DNA of 64,000 bases from Thiomonas sp. FB-Cd (GCF_000733775.1 NZ_JPOE01000002.1:1612001-1676000); one strand, 5' to 3'; numbered from the stretch's first letter, positions 26,379 through 35,510 are shown. A program made the numbers and translations. Notes: generated by a model from the letters alone, not told the origin.

Positions 26379-27327
26379 GGGTCTTCGCGGCGCCGTTTTT
26401 TCGCGCAACGCTAGCTAATTCCCCGTCAATCTGGATTTGCCATTCGGCGCTCGGCATGCTTGCTAGTGCTTTAGTCAGCTGCCTCCGCCGATCGGTCCTG
26501 GTCTTGTGATCCTCGGCTGCACCGCCCCACACGTGCTCAGCGAGCCTGTCGAGTTTGATCGTTCGGGGCGCCCCGGCGCCCGGTCTCCAGCAGCTGAGCC
26601 AGTGATAGACAATCTGCCCAACCGGCGTTAGCTTTATGAATTCGGACATGTGGATTCGACCGTAGCTGCCCTCGCCGAGCAGCGCCTGCGTCAATCGGTA
26701 AGAAAGCGTCAGCCGCACGGCATGGCGGCCGTAAAACGCGCCGCCGGCGATCAGGTGCGTGAAGGCCCCCTTGTTGCCCTTTGTTGCTGTCACGACAATG
26801 GAGGCAAGCCGCTGGAGACTCGCCCGGATCGCTGCGTGCGCTTGCCCGTCACGAGGTTTGCGGCCAATCGCTTCGGAAACCGCTGACATTGTGGTTGTGA
26901 GTGAAAAAGTCGGCAGTTCATCCGCCATGTTTGCGTCGCCGGCTTTGCGCGGGGCAGCCAACAGGCCCTTCACGTCAACCCCATTTTCCAGCCTGTCATC
27001 AAGGTACTTCGCGTTATGTGCGGACTGCAGCGCAAGCGATTGGCAAGCAAGAAGCACCCGAAGATCAAACGCGTCCAGCTCAGGCCCAGACAAGCTAATT
27101 TCGCCGCCATTCCATTTTTGCTTGACGCCGTCTAGGTATCGCCTGCTGCTAACAAGCTTGCCGTGCTGATTGCGTTCAGCCCGGATTGTTGGTCGAACCA
27201 TGCCAGCCAGTCCAAACGCCATGTCCTGTCGCGCCACGCCGCGGCGGGCGTCAACCGCGCGGCCAGCGCGGCCCGCGTGGGCGCACTTTGCTTTCGGCTC
27301 GGCAACGTTAGTGTCAGAATGGGCCAT
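26359..27327 (-). CDS. repC: RepC-like replication initiator, IncQ type
   Basis: The 322-residue protein starts at the ATG at 27327, with GGAGGG seven bases upstream; the start overlaps the end of repA by 14 bases. Features of IncQ RepC are the central YRLTQALLGEGSYGRIHMSE and LTPVGQIVYHWLSCWRPGAG, followed by RTIKLDRLAEHVWG, a winged-helix-like arrangement. RSF1010 RepC is 283 residues, so this one is slightly longer, mainly through a basic N-terminus. It should bind the iterons immediately downstream. Its last codons are themselves part of the degenerate fifth iteron. Confidence 0.8.
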   Translation of the reverse strand: MAHSDTNVAEPKAKCAHAGRAGRAVDARRGVARQDMAFGLAGMVRPTIRAERNQHGKLVSSRRYLDGVKQKWNGGEISLSGPELDAFDLRVLLACQSLALQSAHNAKYLDDRLENGVDVKGLLAAPRKAGDANMADELPTFSLTTTMSAVSEAIGRKPRDGQAHAAIRASLQRLASIVVTATKGNKGAFTHLIAGGAFYGRHAVRLTLSYRLTQALLGEGSYGRIHMSEFIKLTPVGQIVYHWLSCWRPGAGAPRTIKLDRLAEHVWGGAAEDHKTRTDRRRQLTKALASMPSAEWQIQIDGELASVARKNGAAKTRANACS

Positions 27328-28306
27328 TTTTCTTCCCTCCCTTCTTCCGCTCCAGCGCAATCACGGCACTTGCAGGCCGCAGCCCATCTTTCGCCGCTGC
27401 GTAGCTGTTTGTGTTTGCGTTCGCCACAGCCGGCTCCGGCGAGGATGAAAAAGGCTCATACGCGGCAAGTACACCGCCCGGTCCGCGGCGTAGCCAGACG
27501 TGCGGTTTCGGCGCTGCGTAGTTTGCTTTGACTTGCGCCACGCGGACCCAGTAGCCGGCTTCGTCCGGGCTAATCCCCAGCTGCCCCATGTCGTCTTTGC
27601 TCGGCGGACCCAGGTTGAGTTGCAAGCGCACCGATGTGGTCAGGGCGCTTGCGCCCCTGCTGCGCTCCCAATCCTCGCCGCCGCCGGCGCCCGTTTTGCC
27701 GACGTGATGGGGAAGCAGAATCGCGCAGCCCGTTTCAGCTGCAATGCTTGTGAGGACCCGCATGAACTGGGTCATCTGGCCGTTGTCGTTCTCATTCACG
27801 CCCGCGATCAGAAGGGCCAGTGGGTCCAAAATGACCAGGCGCCGCTGGCGGCACAATTCAAGCAGTGCATCAAAAAACGGCCCGCGCTGGATGTTGCCGG
27901 CCGGGTCCTTTTGAACCAGTCGCATGTCATCGCCGAGCTCGGTTGCGCTCAAAATTTCGAGTTCACTGTCGAGTATTTCGATCTCTTCGTCGGTCAGCTG
28001 AAGCCCATTTTTTAGCGCTGCTTGCCGATGCTGGACAACGTCGTGAATGTCCTCCCCCAGTATCAGCAAGACCGGCCCGGGCTTCGGCGCCGGCCACAGC
28101 ACGCTACCCCCATCCCCTGCGTGCAGCCCGGAGGACGCCGCAATGGCTCGGCCGAGCACGGTAGAAATCGCGATTTGCATGACCAAAAACGTCTTGCCAA
28201 TCGCGCCTTGGCCGACGAGCAGGCCGACCGTCCCGGCCAGCAGCCCGGGCAGCACGTGGTCGAGGGGCGGCAGGTTTTTAGCAGTCGAAAACAGGCATCG
28301 TTTCAT
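27314..28306 (-). CDS. repA: RepA-like hexameric replicative helicase, IncQ type
   Basis: From the ATG at 28306 (GAGGAG six bases upstream) the protein has 330 residues. It is a RecA/KaiC-fold ATPase: Walker A LLVGQGAIGKTFLVM at about residue 30, Walker B RRLVILDPLALLIAG at about 140, and the CAILLPHHVGKTGAGGG loop characteristic of RSF1010 RepA. RepA unwinds plasmid DNA at oriV without host DnaB. The C-terminal 50 residues (PEPAVANANTNSYAAAKDG) are an added tail. It is coupled to repC downstream and follows the 157-aa gene by 10 bases. Confidence 0.87.
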   Translation of the reverse strand: MKRCLFSTAKNLPPLDHVLPGLLAGTVGLLVGQGAIGKTFLVMQIAISTVLGRAIAASSGLHAGDGGSVLWPAPKPGPVLLILGEDIHDVVQHRQAALKNGLQLTDEEIEILDSELEILSATELGDDMRLVQKDPAGNIQRGPFFDALLELCRQRRLVILDPLALLIAGVNENDNGQMTQFMRVLTSIAAETGCAILLPHHVGKTGAGGGEDWERSRGASALTTSVRLQLNLGPPSKDDMGQLGISPDEAGYWVRVAQVKANYAAPKPHVWLRRGPGGVLAAYEPFSSSPEPAVANANTNSYAAAKDGLRPASAVIALERKKGGKKNGPF

Positions 28307-28316
28307 GATCGGCTCC

Positions 28317-28790
28317 TCAGCCCAGGGCCAGGTCAAGCTGGCCATCAAAGATGGCCCGGCGCTTGGCGGCAATCCGGTACTGGATCGCGCGGCGGGTCAG
28401 GCCTTCCTTTCGCGCCTCGGCCCCAACGTCCACGTGGGCCAAGTCGTCCAGCGCATCAATCCGCGCCAGCTCCGCCTGCGCAACTTCGGACGCCATGATT
28501 TCAGCCGCACGCTCTTGCGCTAGCAGGATTTCGAGCGGGTCGTCGCTGTGCCCCTCGCGGCTGTTGACAATGTCCGCAATGTCGATCGCCGCGAGTTTGT
28601 CCGGCCCGTCCACCATGGGCCGACGCGCGTTGCGCTGGCGGCCCAGGAACCGCTCGGCCGTGATCCCCTCCTGCTCCGCGAGCCAGGCGGCCCCAACGTC
28701 GATTTCCCGCCCGAATTTCCGGTCGCGTAACGCCATCTGTTGCGCCGACGGGGAGAGCGCAGCGAACGCTTGTTTCTGCAGCCTGTTCAT
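28317..28790 (-). CDS. Hypothetical protein of the rep operon, 157 aa
   Basis: AAGGAGA lies six bases before the ATG at 28790, and the stop is 10 bases before repA. The protein is mostly helical and acidic. Its C-terminus, EGLTRRAIQYRIAAKRRAIF, looks like a helix-turn-helix of the sigma-region-4 kind. It has no known counterpart in RSF1010, where repF and repE precede repA. A regulatory role in copy control is possible but not demonstrated. Confidence 0.65.
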   Translation of the reverse strand: MNRLQKQAFAALSPSAQQMALRDRKFGREIDVGAAWLAEQEGITAERFLGRQRNARRPMVDGPDKLAAIDIADIVNSREGHSDDPLEILLAQERAAEIMASEVAQAELARIDALDDLAHVDVGAEARKEGLTRRAIQYRIAAKRRAIFDGQLDLALG

Positions 28791-28860
28791 CGCAGCTCTC
28801 CTTGGCCCATGCCCCCAAACCCGATTAGCGTTGACTTGCGCGGGCGGCCTGGGCGGCGCT

Positions 28861-29142
28861 TCACCGGGGCTCTGCGGCCTGCTGTGGCTGGGGTTGGGGT
28901 TGAGGGCGCGTCATCGCGTCGAGCTGGCCGGGTTCGGCCAGGCCGACGGCAACGAGAAAGCGCTCCAGCTCGTGCTTCGGGGCCATCCATTCGCGCCCGA
29001 TGCGAACCAGTTGCATGGTCTGGCCGGGCCCGATTTCCAGGATGCCCGTTTCGCGGTCGAGGCGGTTGTCAAGCGTTGAGTGCGCTTTGCTGACAAACAC
29101 GCCGATCTCACGCATCGAAAAAACCAACTTCTGTACTTCCAT
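28861..29142 (-). CDS. Small putative DNA-binding protein of the rep operon, 93 aa
   Basis: GGGAG lies six bases before the ATG at 29142. The sequence MREIGVFVSKAHSTLDNRLD followed by LVRIGREWMAPKHELERFLV resembles excisionase-like helix-turn-helix proteins. The C-terminus is a PQPQPQPQ low-complexity tail. As first gene of the presumed rep operon, it may be the repressor, comparable in position to RepF. A short palindrome CAACCCGGTTG at 29160-29170, just upstream, is a candidate operator. Confidence 0.6.
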   Translation of the reverse strand: MEVQKLVFSMREIGVFVSKAHSTLDNRLDRETGILEIGPGQTMQLVRIGREWMAPKHELERFLVAVGLAEPGQLDAMTRPQPQPQPQQAAEPR

Positions 29143-29302
29143 TTCTCACTCCCAGCTGTCAACCCGGTTGTTGGGAAGAAAGGGAGCTAGCGCTGGCTGC
29201 TGCGCGTCGGCCTGGGTTGCTGTTCGTGCGCAGAACGCGCGCAAACGGCCGCCGGCGCTGGCAGCGCGGGGCAGCAAAAGAAGGGAGGGATGCCGCCCAG
29301 CG

Positions 29303-29767
29303 CTAACCGCGCTGGGGCAGAGGGCGTTGGCCGATGATGCGTGGGGTCAGGGAAAGCGACGCAAGGGCGCGGGCGCCAAGGGTCGCAACCACTTTCTTTG
29401 CGCGCATGCGGGCGGGGGCCTGCGCTGCGCCGGTGCGTTGAAGAGAGGAGACAACACGCTGCGCATGTTTCCCGTTCGCGCAAGCTATTGCCGTGCTTGT
29501 TAGCGCTTGAGCGATTGCGTCTTGCGACAAGTCGGCAATTGTGTCGCTGTGTTGAATGAGTAGCGAGACAGCGGCAACTACAGCAGCAATCAGCACGGTC
29601 CAGCCGCGAACCGCGCTCAGGTTGTGCGATTCCGCCCCAATCCCCCAACCCGCGATTGCAAGCGCGAGGCACGGCATCAACCACAGCGCCAACCGCACGC
29701 GCCCTGCTGCCAACGCGCGTGCTGCGCGGCTGGTGCTCTGGCTGTGACGGATCGATGCGGCGTTCAC
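29303..29767 (-). CDS. Hypothetical membrane protein, 154 aa
   Basis: Two hydrophobic segments, LALWLMPCLALAIAGWGIG (about residues 27-45) and WTVLIAAVVAAVSLLI (about 56-71), suggest a two-span inner-membrane protein with a basic cytoplasmic tail. The start is a GTG at 29767 with only AGG upstream, so it is uncertain. The neighbouring plasmid genes suggest an accessory plasmid function; no family was recognised. Confidence 0.45.
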   Translation of the reverse strand: MNAASIRHSQSTSRAARALAAGRVRLALWLMPCLALAIAGWGIGAESHNLSAVRGWTVLIAAVVAAVSLLIQHSDTIADLSQDAIAQALTSTAIACANGKHAQRVVSSLQRTGAAQAPARMRAKKVVATLGARALASLSLTPRIIGQRPLPQRG

Positions 29768-30020
29768 TTTTTTTGCCTGGACTGGAAGTTTGCGAAAGCT
29801 ATGGCTTCAGCGCGCAATGGAAAAGTCGTAACGGAACTACACAATTGACATTCTACACAAGAATGTCTGGTTGAGAAGAGCGTTGTGCCATTTCATGCCC
29901 ATTGTTTGGCATTTTTGCCGCATGTTCGATCCGTTCGGCGCATGAGGGTGCGCGGACCATGTGCGGGCGCAACGTAGCGCCCGCGACAGCGCGTCAAGGC
30001 AGGAGCTGCAGGCACTTGGG

Positions 30021-30120
30021 GTATGTGCGTACGTACGTCGTTGCATACGTCGTTGCATACGTTGTTGCATACGTTGTTGCATACGTTGTTGCGTACGCGG
30101 CTGCGGACGTGTGTGCGTAC
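30021..30120. repeat. 12-bp tandem repeat array
   Basis: From 30037 seven 12-bp units run head to tail: GTCGTTGCATAC twice, GTTGTTGCATAC twice, GTTGTTGCGTAC, then GCGGCTGCGGAC and GTGTGTGCGTAC. An eighth related unit, GTATGTGCGTAC, lies at 30021-30032. Unit length equals about one helical turn plus 1.5 bp, so bound proteins would line up. It may be a centromere, a second iteron set or a spurious minisatellite. Confidence 0.75.
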
Positions 30121-30320
30121 GTTTTACATCGACACATCTAAATCTCTCTCGCGCAAAATCAAAGACTTGCACGAATTGTGAGCGCCGCGGCTCGAACTCA
30201 ATATGCGCAGCCAATTGTGCTTTACGAGCTGGCGAGAAGAAGGGCTCCCGCCGCTAAACGAACGGCGTTGCAGCGGGAGAGTTGATGCCGTAGCTCAGCC
30301 CGTATGCCAGCGCAAAACAT

Positions 30321-30335
30321 GGCATGTGGGGAAAA
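30321..30335 (+). repeat. Copy 4 of the GGCATGTGGGGAAA motif
   Basis: GGCATGTGGGGAAAA followed by GGGTG, in the same orientation as the copies at 24926 and 26010. It marks the other side of the rep gene block. Confidence 0.6.
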
Positions 30336-30385
30336 GGGTGTTGGCCTGGTCGCTTGCTTCGCCGGAGCGGTCGATGTAGCAACCC

Positions 30386-30415
30386 ACGGAAAATCGTAGG
30401 CTACGGAAAACCGTA
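30386..30415. repeat. Paired dyad ACGGAAAAYCGTA
   Basis: ACGGAAAATCGTA (30386-30398) and ACGGAAAACCGTA (30403-30415) are separated by GGCT. The second, with the preceding T, is a perfect palindrome TACGG/CCGTA. It is a candidate protein-binding site near the tRNA end of the element. Confidence 0.45.
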
Positions 30416-30678
30416 TGGCCAGCGACCCTCATAGCGTGATTGGACAGCTTCGCCGAAGTGCCGCTGCGCGTCAGGCCGGGCGAGAAGGAGGAAGGCGCGG
30501 CGAGGTGTTCAAAAGCGGCCAGGGGAAATTCAGGGGGAGCGGAAATACCGGGAAAAAACACCAGTCAGGGGGAATTCAGGGGGAATGGGGGACGGATTTC
30601 ACCATGACAAGAGACATTTTAGATTTCGAGTCAATCCTCGGAAAGATCTACAACTGATTGTTTTAATAGCTACTTTTT

Positions 30679-30755
30679 TGGCCTGCCCGGAGGGAATCGA
30701 ACCCCCGACCCACAGCTTAGAAGGCTGTTGCTCTATCCAACTGAGCTACGGGCAG
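30679..30755 (-). tRNA. tRNA-Arg (anticodon UCU)
   Basis: The 77-nt cloverleaf has acceptor CTGCCCG/CGGGCAG, D arm GCTC...GAGC, anticodon stem ACAGC/GCTGT with loop CTTCTAA (anticodon TCT), T arm with TTCGATT, discriminator G and encoded CCA. Its 3' end points left toward the plasmid-like block, the usual orientation for an integration site. Confidence 0.97.
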
Positions 30756-30853
30756 CGTGTGGCTGTTGCCGGATTTCCAGCGCCGCTCAGTGTAGTTTGC
30801 CCGCATTCGAGGCGCCGGCATGCACGCGTCGCGCGGAGCATGCATACGCAGCT

Positions 30854-31060
30854 TCAGGTCTTATCGGTGGCCGCGTAGCCGGCCTTGGCGACGGCATCGA
30901 TCAAGAGCTGCACGGGAGCGCTGCCGTCAACTGAGGCCTTGCCCTGCGCAAGATCCACCTGGGCGCTCTGCACGCCGGGGACCGCTTGAAGTGCCTTGGT
31001 AACGGCTGCAACGCAGTGTTGGCAGGTCATGCCGCTGATGCCTAGCGTGGTGGTTTGCAT
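30854..31060 (-). CDS. copZ: Copper chaperone CopZ-like, heavy-metal-associated domain
   Basis: The 68-residue protein is a single HMA domain: LGISGMTCQHCVAAVTKALQ carries the metal-binding MTCxxC motif. CopZ-type chaperones deliver Cu(I) in the cytoplasm to CopA. The start at 31060 gives the normal domain length; the open frame upstream is unrelated. CAGGGA lies nine bases upstream. It is the last gene of the cueR-copA-copZ operon. Confidence 0.92.
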   Translation of the reverse strand: MQTTTLGISGMTCQHCVAAVTKALQAVPGVQSAQVDLAQGKASVDGSAPVQLLIDAVAKAGYAATDKT

Positions 31061-31136
31061 GATGTGAAGTCCCTGGTTGGAATCATTGACAAAAAGAAAA
31101 GGGTGCGGCGAATGACGTGCAAGCGCTTGGCTTCGC

Positions 31137-33725
31137 TTATGGCGACGCATGCACGGCATCAACCGTCAATGTCTTGGGCTGCGCTGGCGTCGCTTGAAGC
31201 CTGTAGGGTTGCAGCCCCTTCAGGCGCATGCTGTTGCCGAGCACGAAGATGGACGAAAGGCCCATGGCCACACCAGCAAGCATGGGATTCAAGTGCAAGC
31301 CCCATGGTGCGCCGAGCCCTGCAGCAACGGGAATGAGCAGCACGTTGTAGGCAAAAGCCCAAAACAGATTGCCCCGAATCGTCGCCATTGTCCGGCGCGC
31401 CACGCGCAGGGCCGTAAGCACACCGGGCAGTTCACCACGCGTGAGGGTGACGTCTGCGGCCTCGATAGCGATGTCGGTCCCGCTGGCCAACGCCATGCCC
31501 ACGTCGGCTTGGGCAAGCGCCGGCGCGTCATTGATGCCGTCGCCCGCGAATAGCACGCGGCGGCCTTGCGCCTGCAACGCCTGCACCACCTTGGCCTTGC
31601 CCTCGGGCAGCACCTCAGCGTGCACGCTGGTGATGCCAAGCTGTCTGGCCACCGCCTGGGCGGTGCGTGCCGAATCGCCCGTGACGAGCTCCACACCCAA
31701 CCCCAAACCCTGCAGAGCCGTAATTACTGCGGCCGCATCAGCCTTGATGGGGTCGGAAATCCCCAGCACGCCAGCCATGCGCGTGTCGCGCATCACGAAT
31801 ACGGTCGTGTGGCCCTCGGCCTGAAGGCGCTCAGCTTGTGCTGCGGTTTGACCCGGGTCGATGCCCTGCTGCTCCACATAGCGCAAGGCCCCGACATGCA
31901 CCCACCCACCGTCCACCACGGCCTGCGCACCATAGCCTGTCACGGACGAAAACTCACTCGCAACCGGCAGAACAACTCCACGCTCGCGTGCAGCCTGCAG
32001 CACCGCAAGAGCCAACGGATGCTCGGAACCCGACTCAACCGCCGCAGCCCAGCGCAGCACATCGCCCTCACTGAACCCAGGGCAAGCCCAGATCGTGGTC
32101 AGCGCCGGACGTCCGCGCGTGACCGTTCCCGTCTTGTCCAATAGCACGGTATCGACATGGGACAGGGCTTCCAGCGCCTCACCCTTGCGAAACAGCACGC
32201 CAAGCTCGGCTGCGCGCCCGGTACCCACCATGATGGCGGCCGGAGTGGCCAGCCCCATGGCGCAAGGGCAGGCCACCACCAGAACGGCTACGGCAGCAAG
32301 CAACGCCTGACTGATCGCCGGGGGCGGTCCAATCCACAACCAGACGATAAAGCTGAGGATGGCAATCGCGAGCACCGCAGGGGTGAACACGCGCACCACG
32401 CGGTCGGCCAGACCCTGAATCGGCAGCTTGCCACTTTGCGCCTGCTCAACCAGCCGAATAATTTGCGCCAGCAAGGTGCCTTGCCCCACAGAGGTGGCCT
32501 CGACCACGAGCAGACCCTGCTGGTTGACCGTGCCTGCTCGCACTGCATCGCCTGCGCGCTTGGTCACCGGTATGGGCTCACCGCTCAGCATGGCTTCGTC
32601 CACGTATGAGCTCCCATCGATCACGCTGCCATCGACAGGCAGGCGCTCACCAGGGCGCACAACAACCTGGTCCCCAATGTGCACGTCCGTGATGGCCACG
32701 GTAACTTCGACGCCATCACGCCTGACCCGCGCATCCTTGGCCTGCAGTTTGACCAGGGCGCGAATGGCGCCTGCGGTGCGGCCCTTGGCCAGCTCCTCAA
32801 GATACTTGCCGAATAGCACGGCAGCCACCACCACTGCCGCAGAATCAAAATACACGTGCCGTGCATCCGGCGGCAGCATGCCAGGCGCGAGCAGCACCAC
32901 CATGCCAAAGAGCCAGGCAGCGCCCGCTCCAGTCGACACAAGTGAATTCATGTCAGGTGATAGGTGCCGGTAGGCGGCCCAACCCGGTCGGAAAAAGCGC
33001 CGCCCCGGACCGAACAGCACGACGCTGGTGAGCAGTGCCTGCACCCAGTCCCAAAAACGGGGAATCATCGCGGGAGCTGCCGCGTCCAGCCACTGTCCAA
33101 AAGTGGACGAGACCATGCTGCCCATCGACAGGACCATGACCGGCACGGCTAGGCCTACCGCCCACAGCACATCGCGACGCATTGCCTGCAGTTGTCGAAG
33201 CTTGTGCTCAGCCTGCGCGGCCTCCAGCGCGGCAGCGTCACCTTGGGGAAGAATGGCCCCGTACCCCGCGTCCACCACGGCCTGGATCAGCGCCTGCGGT
33301 TGCACGCTGGCCGGGATGTACCGCACGCTGGCGCGCTCAGTGGCCAGGTTCACGCTCGCGTCGATGACCCCAGGAACTGCCGTCAGTGCGCGTTCGACGC
33401 GCCCCACGCATGATGCGCATGTCATGTCGTCCACATGCAGGACGACTTCCGCCGTGCGCGGCGCATAGCCGGTCTCCCGTACCATATTCACCAACTGTTC
33501 CGGCTGCACCAGTGCTGGATCAAAACGCAGCTCGGCGCGCTCGCTGGCCAGGTTCACCGTGGCCTGCACGCCCGGCATCGCATTGAGCGCGCGCTCCACG
33601 CGGCCGCTGCACGATGCACAGGTCATACCGTCGATATCCAACTGCAAGGCACAGGTCGAAGACGCCTGAACCTCACCACTGGTTTGCGAGCCGCCTGACG
33701 ATGCCGAGGTTGCTGAGGTATTCAT
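31137..33725 (-). CDS. copA: Copper-exporting P1B-type ATPase CopA
   Basis: The start at 33725 is supported by GGAG six bases upstream and gives 862 residues. Two N-terminal HMA domains contain [13 protein letters not shown] and [13 protein letters not shown]. The membrane Cu(I) site is [12 protein letters not shown]-type motifs are complete: [12 protein letters not shown] with the phosphorylated Asp, [11 protein letters not shown] (HP motif) and [15 protein letters not shown]. It pumps Cu(I) out of the cytoplasm. It follows a CueR-like gene by 22 bases and precedes copZ by 76. Confidence 0.96.
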   Translation of the reverse strand: MNTSATSASSGGSQTSGEVQASSTCALQLDIDGMTCASCSGRVERALNAMPGVQATVNLASERAELRFDPALVQPEQLVNMVRETGYAPRTAEVVLHVDDMTCASCVGRVERALTAVPGVIDASVNLATERASVRYIPASVQPQALIQAVVDAGYGAILPQGDAAALEAAQAEHKLRQLQAMRRDVLWAVGLAVPVMVLSMGSMVSSTFGQWLDAAAPAMIPRFWDWVQALLTSVVLFGPGRRFFRPGWAAYRHLSPDMNSLVSTGAGAAWLFGMVVLLAPGMLPPDARHVYFDSAAVVVAAVLFGKYLEELAKGRTAGAIRALVKLQAKDARVRRDGVEVTVAITDVHIGDQVVVRPGERLPVDGSVIDGSSYVDEAMLSGEPIPVTKRAGDAVRAGTVNQQGLLVVEATSVGQGTLLAQIIRLVEQAQSGKLPIQGLADRVVRVFTPAVLAIAILSFIVWLWIGPPPAISQALLAAVAVLVVACPCAMGLATPAAIMVGTGRAAELGVLFRKGEALEALSHVDTVLLDKTGTVTRGRPALTTIWACPGFSEGDVLRWAAAVESGSEHPLALAVLQAARERGVVLPVASEFSSVTGYGAQAVVDGGWVHVGALRYVEQQGIDPGQTAAQAERLQAEGHTTVFVMRDTRMAGVLGISDPIKADAAAVITALQGLGLGVELVTGDSARTAQAVARQLGITSVHAEVLPEGKAKVVQALQAQGRRVLFAGDGINDAPALAQADVGMALASGTDIAIEAADVTLTRGELPGVLTALRVARRTMATIRGNLFWAFAYNVLLIPVAAGLGAPWGLHLNPMLAGVAMGLSSIFVLGNSMRLKGLQPYRLQATPAQPKTLTVDAVHASP

Positions 33726-33747
33726 GCGATTCTCCACGGCGAGGCAC

Positions 33748-34182
33748 TCATGCGTGCGGTTCACGCGTGAGTGCTGCCAAAATGGGGCACGCATTGGTTG
33801 CGCCATGCCCCGGACACTGCTCGACCAATGCATGCAACCCCGCCTTCAGCTGCTGAAGGTCAGCGATGCGCGCGTCGATCTGCGCGATACGCTCTTGCAC
33901 AATACCCTTCACTCGCCCCATGTCGGCGCCCGAATCGGCATGAAGGCCGAGCAGTTCACGAACTTCCGGCAATGAAAACCCCAGCGCCTGGGCGCGACGG
34001 ATGAAGCGCAAGCGCTCAACTGCCGCACTGTCGTACACCCGGTAATTAGAGGCTGTGCGCTGGCTCGGAATGAGCAACCCCATGCGTTCGTAATGCCGTA
34101 ACGTCTCTGTTGCGAGCCGGGCCCTGCGAGCAAGCTCCCCGATCGTCAAACCGCCATCAGGGCTCATCGATAATCGTTTCAT
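33748..34182 (-). CDS. cueR: CueR-like MerR-family copper regulator
   Basis: The 144-residue protein has the MerR helix-turn-helix [20 protein letters not shown] and the CueR metal loop near the C-terminus, [18 protein letters not shown], whose two cysteines bind Cu(I). The ATG at 34182 is chosen because the TATAAT box ends seven bases before it, so the mRNA may be leaderless; an ATG at 34167 is the alternative. It should activate the operon when Cu(I) rises. Confidence 0.88.
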   Translation of the reverse strand: MKRLSMSPDGGLTIGELARRARLATETLRHYERMGLLIPSQRTASNYRVYDSAAVERLRFIRRAQALGFSLPEVRELLGLHADSGADMGRVKGIVQERIAQIDARIADLQQLKAGLHALVEQCPGHGATNACPILAALTREPHA

Positions 34183-34187
34183 ATTAC

Positions 34188-34218
34188 ACATTATAGTTAG
34201 CTGTAATGTTGATGCACA
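34188..34218 (-). promoter_or_regulatory. Promoter and CueR-type dyad of the copper operon
   Basis: On the minus strand TTGTGC and TATAAT are 18 bases apart. The dyad ACATTA/TAATGT (34188-34209, 10-base centre) overlaps the -10 box. MerR-type regulators act on promoters with a long spacer and a central dyad, which this resembles. Confidence 0.6.
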
Positions 34219-34345
34219 AGAAGGCGCGTCGCCTGAGCTCTTGCGAGCATTGATGATCGGGGCGCGCGACGCGAAAGAACCAAGCGGCGCTGGCGCAATG
34301 CGCGCTGAGGCAGACACTTGAGAGCGCGCCGGCCCTTCTTGGGCG

Positions 34346-35446
34346 CTACAGCCCGGCGGCTGTGCGTGCGAGGCTCTCGAGATCTGGCTTCGGTTCGCCC
34401 GTCCTCTGCGCCAGGCAAAAGCGGATGACGCCCTGCGCATCGACACTGCGCAGCAGCGCTCCGTCCGCCCACAATCGGTGGGCATGGGCGATCGCCTCGC
34501 CAAGCGCGAAACCAAGCTGGTGTGCGTCGAGCTGCCGCTTGAACAACACCGGCACCAGGTCGGCCGCCGTGAGCGCCTGCCCTTCGCAGACCTGAAGCAC
34601 ACGCGCCAGGCGCTCGGCATGGTGTTGGCGCAATTGCCGGATACGGGCGTGCGCCCCCGTGAATGGCAAGCCGTGGGACGGCAACACGCGCATCGCAGCC
34701 GGCAATTGGGCAAAGCGGGCCAAGGCGCGCAAGTACCGGCCGAGCGCGTCGGCCTCAGGCTCGATCGGAAAAACCGACACATTGGTGGAGATGCGCGGCA
34801 AAAGCAAGTCGCCGGAAATGAGAATTTCGCGCGCCTCGCACCACAGCGACGCATGCTCGGGGCTATGACCGCCACCTTCGATCACCTGCCACTCGCATCC
34901 GCCGATACGCAGCATCTGCCCGTGCATCAGGCGCTGAAAATGCAAGGGTACCGAAGGCACCATACGGGCATAGAAATTGCCGCGACCCGCCAGTTCCTGT
35001 AAGTGAATGCCGTCAGCCCCGTGCGCGCGAAAGTGCGCCAACATGGACGCCGTGTCGGTTGGTGGCAGGCCCGCCGAAAGCAAGCGGGCGCTCAGGTACT
35101 CGCCTTGCGTCATCAGCAGCGGGGCCTCCCAGCGCGCGCACAGCCAGTCCGCCAATCCAACATGATCCGGGTGCATGTGGGTGCAGATCACGCGCCGGAT
35201 TGGCCGCCCCTTCATGCCTGATGTGAACAAATACTCCCACGCTTGACGCGTGGCATCGGTCGTCAGCCCACAGTCCACCACGGTCCAGCCCGTCCCATCC
35301 TCCAGGAGCCACAGGTTGATGTGATCCAGCGCCAGCGGCATGGGCATGCGCAGCCAGTACACACCGGGCGCCACCTCATGCAACTGGCCCGGATCCGGCG
35401 GCGCGGTTCCGGCGAAGTAGGCTGGTTCGAAGGCACAAAAACTCAT
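34346..35446 (-). CDS. Metallo-beta-lactamase-fold hydrolase
   Basis: The 366-residue protein has the MBL zinc motif VICTHMHPDHVGLADWL (HxHxDH), a later GGGHSPEHASLW His and ISGDLLLPRIS Asp, and a winged-helix-like C-terminal domain (VLQVCEGQALTAADLVPVLF). This combination matches the broad glyoxalase II/LACTB2-like group; the substrate is unknown. The start at 35446 (MSFCAFEP) is a guess, since no good ribosome site is visible. It is separated from cueR by about 160 bases and is probably a separate unit. Confidence 0.82.
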   Translation of the reverse strand: MSFCAFEPAYFAGTAPPDPGQLHEVAPGVYWLRMPMPLALDHINLWLLEDGTGWTVVDCGLTTDATRQAWEYLFTSGMKGRPIRRVICTHMHPDHVGLADWLCARWEAPLLMTQGEYLSARLLSAGLPPTDTASMLAHFRAHGADGIHLQELAGRGNFYARMVPSVPLHFQRLMHGQMLRIGGCEWQVIEGGGHSPEHASLWCEAREILISGDLLLPRISTNVSVFPIEPEADALGRYLRALARFAQLPAAMRVLPSHGLPFTGAHARIRQLRQHHAERLARVLQVCEGQALTAADLVPVLFKRQLDAHQLGFALGEAIAHAHRLWADGALLRSVDAQGVIRFCLAQRTGEPKPDLESLARTAAGL

Positions 35447-35510
35447 GGCGATAGCAGATTGGGCACGGCGCGTGGGATACACGCCGAGTCAGAGGCTTTG
35501 CAGGCGCCGC

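Larger units (their letters stand above)
29768..30678. other. Non-coding replicon flank with several repeat arrays
   Basis: ORFs here mostly translate repeats (for example TYVVAYVVAYVV), so I call no gene. The stretch holds the 12-bp tandem array, a copy of GGCATGTGGGGAAAA, a palindromic pair at 30386-30415, and three TCAGGGGGA runs at about 30530-30585 next to the tRNA. It could contain partition, transfer or attachment sites. Confidence 0.5.

Noticed and set aside
26172..26408. Minus-strand frame RANACFQPREC...
   Set aside because: It is the translation of the iterons, not a protein.
28787..28990. Small minus-strand frame with an AT-hook-like GRPRKS
   Set aside because: Overlaps the 93-aa gene in another frame and has no ribosome site.
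30021..30120. CRISPR array
   Set aside because: Units are contiguous 12-mers without spacers and no cas gene is present. No CRISPR was seen anywhere in the window.
29837..30257. Frames with TYVVAYVV- or QRMQRRM-type repeats
   Set aside because: They are translations of the 12-bp tandem array; no ribosome site.
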